From assembly GCF_963517015.1 (NCBI RefSeq), contig NZ_CAUQDV010000004.1, forward strand, positions 62,001 to 126,000: a DNA stretch of 64,000 nucleotides, read 5' to 3'. Positions within the stretch are counted from its first letter, which is position 1; every line of letters starts with the position of its first letter. Of this stretch, positions 58,033 to 64,000 are shown in pieces. This stretch comes from an uncultured Devosia sp. (GTDB taxonomy: Bacteria > Pseudomonadota > Alphaproteobacteria > Rhizobiales > Devosiaceae). A program made the translations under genes and the position numbers. Below the pieces are notes generated by a model, which saw nothing but the letters and a program-made list of their open reading frames with translations, searched no databases and had not been told where the DNA came from.

Positions 58033-59007
58033 ATGGAAACGCTGCTCCTCATCATTCTGGCCATGGTCACCGTCGGCGCAGCGGGCTTTGCCCTCGTACC
58101 CAACGCAATGGGTGGCGGCCGGGCCGAAAAACGCCGCAAGGCGCTGCAGGGCGACATCCGGGTCAACCGCCTCGAAGTCGATGCCGCGCGCAGTCGCGAT
58201 GAGCGCCGCAAGAGCGTCCAGAGCGCCCTCAAGCAGCAGACCGCCGCCCTCAATGCCAAAAAGCGCGTAACGCTGCCGCAGATGCTGTTTCAGGCCGGCA
58301 TGACCATCAAGCCGGGCGCCTTCATACGCAACAGCGTCATCTTTGGCGCCGTGGTTTTCGTCCTGCTGGTGCTGGTCCAGGTGCCGATCTACCTTGCGCC
58401 GGTCTTTGCCGTCGCCGCAGCCTATCTGTTGCCCCGCTGGTGGGTCGGTCGTAAGCGCCGCAAGTATCAGGACAAGTTCCTCGATGAATTGCCGAATGCG
58501 GTGGAAGCCATCGTGCGCGGCGTCAAGACCGGTCTGCCGCTCAATGACTCCATGCGCGTCGTCGCCAAGGATGCCAAGGATCCGGTGAAATCCGAATTCG
58601 CCCGCGTCCTCGATCAGCAGGCTTTCGGCATGGGCATGAGCGAAGCCGTGCAGGTCCTGCTCGATCGTGTGCCGCTGCCCGAGGTCAATTTCTTCGTCGT
58701 CGTCATCACCGTGCAGCAGCAGTCGGGCGGCAATCTGTCCGAAGCGCTGGGCAACCTCGCCAAGGTGCTGCGCAACCGCAAGAAGATGAAGCAGAAGATC
58801 AAGGCCATGTCCTCCGAAGCCAAGGCTTCGGCCGGCATCATCGGCTCGCTCCCTTTCGTCGTCGGCACGCTGGTGTCCATCGTTTCGCCCAGCTATCTCG
58901 TGCCGCTGTTTTTCACCACGCTCGGCCAGATCTGGCTGGGTATCGGCATTGCCATGCTGTCGGCCGGCGTCTTCGTCATGAGCCGCATGGTCAAGTTCGA
59001 CTATTAG
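58033..59007 (+). CDS. tadB: Flp pilus assembly inner-membrane protein TadB
   Basis: 324 residues, type II secretion F-domain family. Membrane segments at about 3-22, 97-130 and two at the end, with a cytoplasmic F domain at about 150-280 (LDELPNAVEAIVRGVKTGLPLNDSMRVVAKD, then VVVITVQQQSGGNLSEALGNLAKVLRNRKKMKQKIKAMSSEAKASAGIIG). It pairs with TadC as the platform that CpaF drives. Its ATG follows the cpaF stop without any gap, so the two are translationally coupled. Confidence 0.95.
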   Translation: METLLLIILAMVTVGAAGFALVPNAMGGGRAEKRRKALQGDIRVNRLEVDAARSRDERRKSVQSALKQQTAALNAKKRVTLPQMLFQAGMTIKPGAFIRNSVIFGAVVFVLLVLVQVPIYLAPVFAVAAAYLLPRWWVGRKRRKYQDKFLDELPNAVEAIVRGVKTGLPLNDSMRVVAKDAKDPVKSEFARVLDQQAFGMGMSEAVQVLLDRVPLPEVNFFVVVITVQQQSGGNLSEALGNLAKVLRNRKKMKQKIKAMSSEAKASAGIIGSLPFVVGTLVSIVSPSYLVPLFFTTLGQIWLGIGIAMLSAGVFVMSRMVKFDY

Positions 59008-59025
59008 GCGGGAGCTGCGCAGCAC

Positions 59026-60030
59026 ATGTCACTATCCGCCATCATGACCCGCGAATTCTTCATCGCCGTACTGGCCGCCATCGCAGCCGCGGCGGTGGTT
59101 TTCACCTTCGGCTCCAGCTTCATCGTCAAGTCCGAGATGAAGGACCGCATCAAGCGCGTTGCGCTCGAGCGCGAAAAGATGCGCGCCGAGGAAATGGCCC
59201 GCCTTCGGGGCGCCACCACCACCGATACGCGCGGCATTCGCCGCCAGGGCGAAACCAAGACCTATATGAAGAATGCGGTCGAGCGCTTCGACCTCAAGAA
59301 GGCTTTCCAGGACGATACCACCGTCGACAAGCTCGCTATGGCCGGCTTCCGCGGGCAGGGTCACCTGACCACCTTCCTCTTCATGCGTCTTGCGACGCCA
59401 ATCGGCATCTTCCTGGTCGCCGCGCTCTACCTCGTCATCATGGTACCCGCCGACCGGCCGCTCTACCTCAACCTCACCTATGCCATCGGTGCGGGCCTCG
59501 TCGGCTCCTACCTGCCCATCATCCTGCTGCGCAATTCCACCTCCAAGCGACAGGCTTCGATCAAGAAGGCCTGGCCCGATTGCCTCGACCTGATGCTGCT
59601 CTGCGTCGAGGCGGGCATGTCTATCGAACACGCCTTCAAGCGCGTCGCCCGCGAGATCGGCCAGCAAAGCGCCGAACTGGCCGAGGAACTGACGCTGACC
59701 ACGGCCGAACTGGCCTTCCTCGAGGACCGCGGCCGCGCCTATGACAACCTCGGCCGCCGCACCGGTCTCGATGGTGTCCGCTCGGTGATGACCGCCCTGA
59801 TCCAGGCCGACCGCTACGGCACCTCCGTCGGCCAGGCCCTGCGCGTCATGGCCGAGGAAGGTCGCGAACAACGCATGATGGACGCCGAAAAGAAAGCGGC
59901 CGCCCTCCCGCCCAAGCTGACCGTTCCGCTGATCCTGTTCTTCCTGCCGGTGCTCTTCATCGTCATCATCTCGCCGGCCCTGATCAAGGTCTTCGGCCCC
60001 GGCGGCGTCGCCAGCGGCGGTCCTGGTTGA
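59026..60030 (+). CDS. tadC: Flp pilus assembly inner-membrane protein TadC
   Basis: 334 residues, second F-domain platform protein. Segments: membrane helix about 8-27, two helices near 120-165, F domain at about 175-290 (AWPDCLDLMLLCVEAGMSIEHAFKRVAREIG, then SVMTALIQADRYGTSVGQALRVMAEEGREQRMMDAEKKAAALPPKLTVPLILFFLPVLFIVIISPALI). It ends in a Gly-rich tail. It closes the cpaB-to-tadC run; a strong terminator begins 6 nt after the stop, facing tadD on the other strand. Confidence 0.95.
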   Translation: MSLSAIMTREFFIAVLAAIAAAAVVFTFGSSFIVKSEMKDRIKRVALEREKMRAEEMARLRGATTTDTRGIRRQGETKTYMKNAVERFDLKKAFQDDTTVDKLAMAGFRGQGHLTTFLFMRLATPIGIFLVAALYLVIMVPADRPLYLNLTYAIGAGLVGSYLPIILLRNSTSKRQASIKKAWPDCLDLMLLCVEAGMSIEHAFKRVAREIGQQSAELAEELTLTTAELAFLEDRGRAYDNLGRRTGLDGVRSVMTALIQADRYGTSVGQALRVMAEEGREQRMMDAEKKAAALPPKLTVPLILFFLPVLFIVIISPALIKVFGPGGVASGGPG

Positions 60031-60035
60031 CATAA

Positions 60036-60062
60036 AAAAGGCCCCGCATTGCGGGGCCTTTT
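60036..60062. terminator. Strong bidirectional terminator between tadC and tadD
   Basis: AAAAAGGCCCCGC (from 60035) and GCGGGGCCTTTT (60051-60062) around ATT. A-tract on one side and T-tract on the other; it serves the convergent tadC and tadD genes. Confidence 0.93.
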
Positions 60063-60081
60063 CCTTTGGGGCCTTTGGGCC

Positions 60082-60852
60082 TCAGCTGTTCTTGATCAGC
60101 TCCCAGCGGTTCTGCTGGGTCAGCAGGGCCCGCACATAGGCCATGTTGCTTTCGACCTGCTCGGGCGGCAGCTCTGCCGCATAGATGGCGCGGGCCTCGT
60201 CGAACCGGCCTTGCAGCCCGATGATCAGCGCCAGGTTCTGCCGCACCTTGCTGTTGGCGCCCTGCATCTGCGTGGCGCGGCGCAGATGCTGCTCGGCGGC
60301 CGGCAATTCATTGGTCATGGCATAGCTGAGGCCCAGATTGGCCTCGATGCTGGCTTCGCCCGGCGCGTAGACCTGCGCCTGCGCATAGATCGCCCGCGCC
60401 TCGGGATTGCGGCCCAGCTGATCAAGCGTCGCGCCCTTGACCAAAAGGGCATTCCAGTCCGGCGCTTCGGGACGGATCACATTGTCCAGCACCTGCAGCG
60501 ATTGCTCCAGCCGCCCATCCGCCGTCAGCGCCTTGGCAAAGGCCACGGCAATGTCGACGTCCTTGGGATAGTAGTCCATGCTGATTTCCAGCACCGACAC
60601 GGCCTGCTTGCTCTGGCCCACGGCACGCAGTGCGGCCGCATAATGGATGGCCGTGACCTTGTCCTTGGGATTGGCCTTGTAGCGCGCCGTCAATTCGCCA
60701 AGCGTCTGCTGGCTCTGGCCGGCCGTCATGCCTGTATAATCGGGCTGTGTCATGCTGGTGCGATTGGAGGCGCATGCGCTGATCGCCAGCGCCGCCACGC
60801 CGACCAGCAGCAGGCTGCGCATGGGCTTGGTGAGACTCTTGAGGGCGATCAT
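60082..60852 (-). CDS. tadD: Tetratricopeptide-repeat lipoprotein TadD
   Basis: 256 residues from ATG 60852 (GGAG 6 nt upstream; the TTG two codons earlier is rejected). Lipoprotein signal with lipobox ISAC and acylated C27. The rest is TPR-like helix pairs: KDKVTAIHYAAALRAVGQSKQAVSVLE, DVDIAVAFAKALTADGRLEQSLQVLD and NSKVRQNLALIIGLQGRFDEARAIYA. TadD-type lipoproteins act as pilotins for the outer-membrane part of the Tad machine. Facing the tad operon with a shared terminator. Confidence 0.92.
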   Translation of the reverse strand: MIALKSLTKPMRSLLLVGVAALAISACASNRTSMTQPDYTGMTAGQSQQTLGELTARYKANPKDKVTAIHYAAALRAVGQSKQAVSVLEISMDYYPKDVDIAVAFAKALTADGRLEQSLQVLDNVIRPEAPDWNALLVKGATLDQLGRNPEARAIYAQAQVYAPGEASIEANLGLSYAMTNELPAAEQHLRRATQMQGANSKVRQNLALIIGLQGRFDEARAIYAAELPPEQVESNMAYVRALLTQQNRWELIKNS

Positions 60853-60988
60853 GGGCAACTCCTTGAGCCAAAGGCTCTTGCCCCTTCAATAAATCATTAA
60901 CCCTAACAGCCCGTTAAAAGCCCGGTTCTGCGCCGTTGCGACCCCGGTGCGAGCGGTCTAGAACTGTGGCAGTTTCAGGAGTCGCCTC

Positions 60989-62338
60989 ATGTCCAATGCA
61001 CCAGCCATCCCCGTCATCTGCATCGAGGAGGGGGCGTTGGACAGCGCCGGTCTGAACGCGACGCAACGTGCCTGGGCCGAGGCCAATGCCTTTACCGGCA
61101 AGCGCGGCAAGCTCCTCGCTCTGCCGGGCGCCGACGGCAATGTGACCAGCTATCTCTTCGGGCTGGGCGCAGCCGAGACGCATCCGACCCTCGTTACCGG
61201 CCTCGCCGCCGCGGCCTTGCCTAAAGGCCACTATCGCCTCGAGGGTACGCTGGCCGACCCAACCCTCGCCGCCATCGGCTTCCGTCTCGGCGCCTATCGT
61301 TTCGATCGCTACCGCCAGCCGGTCGAAACCGCCACGCTCGAACTGCCAGCCGGTGCCGATGCTGGCGAAGTGGACTGCCTGGTCCAAGCTGCGACCCTGG
61401 CGCGCGATCTGATCAACACCCCATCCAATGATCTTGGCCCTGACGCCTTCGAAGCCGAGATTCACGCCTTTGCCGAAGCCCGCGACATGGATATCCGCGT
61501 CATCAAGGGCGATGACCTGCTGGCCGAAAACTTCCCCATGATCCACGCTGTCGGCCGCGCCAGCGCCGAAGCGCCACGCCTTGTGGATTTGCGCTGGGGC
61601 AGGGATGAAGACCCCAAGGTCACCCTGGTTGGCAAGGGCGTCACTTTCGATACCGGCGGCCTCGACATCAAGTCCGCGGCCGGCATGCTGATCATGAAGA
61701 AGGACATAGGCGGCGCTGCCAATGTCCTGGGTCTTGCCCACGCCATCGTTTCGGCCGGTCTCAAACTGCGCCTGCGCGTCCTCATCCCCGTCGTCGAAAA
61801 TGCCATTGCCGGGGCCAGCTTCCGCCCCGGCGACGTGCTGCAATCGCGCAAGGGCCTGACGGTCGAGATCGGCAATACCGATGCCGAAGGCCGCCTGATC
61901 CTCGCCGATGCGCTGGCGCTGGCCGACGAGGAAAAGCCCGAACTGCTGATCGACATGGCGACGCTCACCGGCGCTGCCCGTGTTGCGCTCGGCCCCGAAC
62001 TGCCCCCCGTCTATTCCAATGACGACAATCTGGCCCGCGACCTTGTCGCCAGCGGCATGCAGGCCGACGACCCGCTCTGGCACATGCCGCTCTGGTCGCC
62101 CTATGACGCCATGATGAGCTCGAAAATCGCCGATGTGAACAATGCGGGTGCCGGTGGTTTTGCCGGTTCGCTCACCGCTGCGCTGTTCCTCCGCCGCTTT
62201 GTCGACAAGGCCACGCCCTGGGTCCATCTCGACATTTACGGCTGGGCCCCGGAAGCCCGCGCCGGCCGCAGTTTCGGTGGCACCGACCAGGCCATCCGTG
62301 CCGTCTACGGAGTGCTCAAGCAGCGCTATGCAAAATAG
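60989..62338 (+). CDS. Leucyl aminopeptidase, M17 family
   Basis: 449 residues. Metal-binding and catalytic segments: VGKGVTFDTGGLDIKSAAGMLIMKKDIGGAANVLG and the PROSITE-type box NTDAEGRLILADAL (296 on), with the active Lys and Arg included. The N-terminal macro-like domain is shorter and divergent, as in PepB-like members of Alphaproteobacteria. It releases N-terminal residues from peptides in the cytosol as a metal-dependent hexamer. The ATG follows CAGGAGTCGCCTC. The last base of its stop codon is the first base of the operator-like repeats of the next gene. Confidence 0.93.
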   Translation: MSNAPAIPVICIEEGALDSAGLNATQRAWAEANAFTGKRGKLLALPGADGNVTSYLFGLGAAETHPTLVTGLAAAALPKGHYRLEGTLADPTLAAIGFRLGAYRFDRYRQPVETATLELPAGADAGEVDCLVQAATLARDLINTPSNDLGPDAFEAEIHAFAEARDMDIRVIKGDDLLAENFPMIHAVGRASAEAPRLVDLRWGRDEDPKVTLVGKGVTFDTGGLDIKSAAGMLIMKKDIGGAANVLGLAHAIVSAGLKLRLRVLIPVVENAIAGASFRPGDVLQSRKGLTVEIGNTDAEGRLILADALALADEEKPELLIDMATLTGAARVALGPELPPVYSNDDNLARDLVASGMQADDPLWHMPLWSPYDAMMSSKIADVNNAGAGGFAGSLTAALFLRRFVDKATPWVHLDIYGWAPEARAGRSFGGTDQAIRAVYGVLKQRYAK

Positions 62339-62380
62339 TTGACTATGACAACAATGTGGATGACTATATCAACAGTCATC
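62338..62380 (+). promoter_or_regulatory. Operator-like repeats at the start of the MarR-GNAT gene
   Basis: A 15-nt imperfect palindrome GTTGACTATGACAAC (62338-62352) is followed by a perfect 7-bp inverted repeat GATGACT (62359-62365) / AGTCATC (62374-62380) with an 8-nt centre, ending one base before the ATG. GACTAT occurs in both. This is the expected place for autoregulation by a MarR-type protein. Confidence 0.6.
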
Positions 62381-62381
62381 C

Positions 62382-63323
62382 ATGAGCCCTGTCATGTCCA
62401 TACGCGCCGCCGATATCGCCCAGATTCGTGCCTTCAACCGCTTCTACACTCGCATCATCGGCCTGCTCGAAGAGGGCATGCATAAAAGCCCCCACACGCT
62501 GGCCGAGGCACGCGTCATCTACGAATTGGGCATTCGCCGACAGGCGCCGGCTTCGATGATTGCCGGTGCCATCGGCATGGATCGCGGCCAGATGAGCCGC
62601 CTCGTCCTGCGTCTGCTCGATCAGGGGCTCGTTGCACAGCTGCCGCGCTCGTCTGACCGTCGCTCATCCCCACTGGCGCTGACCCGCGAAGGCGATGCCG
62701 TCTTCCGCCATCTCAACGACATGAGCGACCAGGCCGCGGCCGAAGGTCTGCTGGAACCTCTCGATGAATTCAGCCGCCGCGACCTGATCCATGCCATGCG
62801 CCGCATCGAGGCGCTCCTGGGCGAGCCCGACGACGAGACCCTGGTCATTCGTCCCCATCGCATCGGCGAGATCGGCTGGCTGATCCACCGCCAAGGCCTG
62901 CTCTATCATCTTGAACAGGGCTGGAATGGCGAGTTCGAGGCGCTGATCGCCCGGCTCTATGCCGAATTCGAGACCATGCCGGTCAGCCCGCCCAAATCCC
63001 TGTTCATTGCCGAAATCGGCGGCGAGGTGGCAGGATCGGTCTACATCCTCCCCGCAGCGGGAAAAGCCCCCGGCACAGCTCAATTGCGCATGCTCTATAC
63101 CGAGCCGGCCTTTCGCGGACGCGGCGTCGGCAAGCGACTGGTCGACGAAGCCGTGCGCTTTTCGAGGGCCTCAGGCTATGACCGGTTGATCCTGTGGACC
63201 CAGGATTGTCTCGTCTCTGCCCGCCGCATCTATCAGGGCGCTGGCTTCACGCTCGAAAGCCAGGACCGGCACCATTCCTTCGGCGTCGATCTCAATGGGC
63301 AATATTGGACGCTCGATCTTTAG
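62382..63323 (+). CDS. MarR-GNAT fusion protein (HTH regulator with N-acetyltransferase domain)
   Basis: 313 residues from ATG 62382; ATG 62394 is a second option. Residues about 5-150 form a MarR winged helix (RVIYELGIRRQAPASMIAGAIGMDRGQMSRLVLRLLDQGLVAQLPRSSDRRSSPLALTREG). Residues about 160-310 form a GNAT acetyltransferase with the acetyl-CoA loop RGRGVGKRLVDEAV and the end LWTQDCLVSARRIYQGAGF. The fusion is common in Proteobacteria, acting on small amines or amino acids and regulating itself. Its 3' end overlaps the convergent gene at 63320 by 4 nt. Confidence 0.92.
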   Translation: MSPVMSIRAADIAQIRAFNRFYTRIIGLLEEGMHKSPHTLAEARVIYELGIRRQAPASMIAGAIGMDRGQMSRLVLRLLDQGLVAQLPRSSDRRSSPLALTREGDAVFRHLNDMSDQAAAEGLLEPLDEFSRRDLIHAMRRIEALLGEPDDETLVIRPHRIGEIGWLIHRQGLLYHLEQGWNGEFEALIARLYAEFETMPVSPPKSLFIAEIGGEVAGSVYILPAAGKAPGTAQLRMLYTEPAFRGRGVGKRLVDEAVRFSRASGYDRLILWTQDCLVSARRIYQGAGFTLESQDRHHSFGVDLNGQYWTLDL

Positions 63324-63994
63324 CTGGCGTCGCCCAGGTCGGTGATCGTGTCTTCCGCTTCCAGAACGGCAGGAATGGTCGCATCGGCCTTGGGGAACAG
63401 CAGCGGTGCCATGGCAAAGCCCAGGATGATGGCCGCGACCATGCCCCAGCCGGCCAGCGCCTTGTGCTTTTCGATGAAGGTATTGGCGGCCTTGCCAAAG
63501 AAGAAGAACAGCCCGCAAGGCACGAAATAGCGCAGGCCACGGCCGATCAGCCCGTAGAAGACAAAGGTGAAGAGATCCAGCCCCGCCACGCCGCTGGTGA
63601 TGGTGATGACCTTGTAGGGGATGGGCGAAATCGCGCCGATGATGATCATCAGCGGGCCATTGTCATTGAAGCTCTGCTTGAGCGAATTGAAGCCATCGCC
63701 GGCGCCGTAAAAGTCGATGATGGCGCGGCCGACGGTGTCGAACAGGAAATAGCCGATCGCATAGCCAGCAAGACCACCCACGACCGAGGCCACCGTGCAG
63801 ATTGCCGCCAGCCGCCAGGCACGGGTGCGGTCCGCCACGATCATCGGCGCCAGCATGATTTCCGGAAAGATCGGCAGGATCATCGCTTCGAGGAAACAGA
63901 GCAGAGCCAGGATCGGTTCGGCAAGGCGGTGCTTGGTGGCCAGTTTCAGCCGGTCATAAAGCTTGAGCTTCTGCGGTGCGGTGGTCTCGGTCAT
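63320..63994 (-). CDS. YqaA/DedA-type membrane protein (VTT domain)
   Basis: 224 residues from ATG 63994, 6 nt from the window edge. Four or five membrane helices with the VTT-like pattern: PILALLCFLEAMILPIFPEIMLAPMIVAD at the start, GGLAGYAIGYFLFDTVGRAIIDFYG, and ISPIPYKVITITSGVAGLDLFTFVFYGLIGRGLRYFVPCGLFFFFG. The family resembles E. coli YqaA and the DedA lipid-flippase group. A soluble acidic tail (EAEDTITDLGDAS) ends it. It may start an operon to the right of the window; the promoter is outside. Confidence 0.88.
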   Translation of the reverse strand: MTETTAPQKLKLYDRLKLATKHRLAEPILALLCFLEAMILPIFPEIMLAPMIVADRTRAWRLAAICTVASVVGGLAGYAIGYFLFDTVGRAIIDFYGAGDGFNSLKQSFNDNGPLMIIIGAISPIPYKVITITSGVAGLDLFTFVFYGLIGRGLRYFVPCGLFFFFGKAANTFIEKHKALAGWGMVAAIILGFAMAPLLFPKADATIPAVLEAEDTITDLGDAS

Positions 63995-64000
63995 CCGGTC

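Noticed and set aside
56242..59025. A 927-codon open frame on the minus strand opposite cpaE, cpaF and tadB
   Set aside because: Biased Asp/Gly/His/Gln composition typical of an antisense shadow; the plus strand encodes three conserved tad proteins.

Overview
The window is high-GC, almost wholly coding, gap-free chromosomal DNA of an alphaproteobacterium of the order Hyphomicrobiales. Gene content and style (short ATGA/TGATG overlaps, a tad/cpa Flp-pilus locus, BMP-type nucleoside transporter, YclNOPQ-like siderophore transporter, RpiR-controlled sugar ABC system) best fit a Devosia-like bacterium. That genus call is an inference from gene content; no rRNA is present. I saw no tRNA, rRNA, CRISPR array, transposase or prophage gene.

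Layout. 1-8008: amino-sugar uptake and use locus: the 3' end of a Gfo/Idh/MocA oxidoreductase, two permeases, binding protein, ATPase, an RpiR/SIS regulator and a cytoplasmic GH20 beta-N-acetylhexosaminidase. 8031-11895: an M81 (MlrC-like) peptidase facing a coupled RidA / short-chain dehydrogenase / alanine-racemase-fold PLP enzyme operon. 11895-19835: 3-methyladenine DNA glycosylase, a small membrane protein, RecQ, a DUF1624 membrane acyltransferase-like protein and a heterodimeric ABC exporter. 20103-24808: an unassigned exported protein, TauE/SafE permease, LysR regulator and a copper-handling group (small exported protein, PCu(A)C chaperone, Sco). 24853-28694: siderophore ABC transporter preceded by a TGA-N9-TCA element that matches the RirA iron-responsive operator. 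28910-30578: a glyoxalase-fold protein, then an HxlR regulator divergent from an SDR. 30793-34553 (minus): TelA-family protein, a DUF6384-like membrane protein and a long coiled-coil protein with a Gly/Ser-rich tail. 34779-35473: CoxG-like SRPBCC protein and a possible 40-residue membrane peptide.

35668-48362 is a nearly complete nucleoside import and salvage locus: BMP-family binding protein, tandem-domain ATPase, two permeases, cytidine deaminase, purine nucleoside phosphorylase, DeoC, a two-domain ALDH16-like aldehyde dehydrogenase, DeoA, DeoB and Upp. Imported nucleosides can be deaminated and phosphorolysed, the base recovered by Upp, and deoxyribose-1-phosphate passed through DeoB and DeoC to glyceraldehyde-3-phosphate and acetaldehyde, which the dehydrogenase may oxidise. 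48492-49564: glyoxalase I and a HAD phosphatase, convergent on a shared terminator. 49669-60852: tad/cpa Flp-pilus locus (two TadE-like pseudopilins, a CpaC-N-domain protein, Flp pilin, CpaA, B, C, E, F, TadB, TadC, TadD), with no cpaD between cpaC and cpaE. 60989-63994: M17 leucyl aminopeptidase, a MarR-GNAT fusion with operator-like repeats at its start, and a YqaA/DedA-type membrane protein.

Two families of large palindromic intergenic repeats are scattered through the window. Family A has four copies of 124-131 nt and family B three copies of exactly 117 nt. Both sit just after gene ends, and both show paired substitutions that preserve base pairing.
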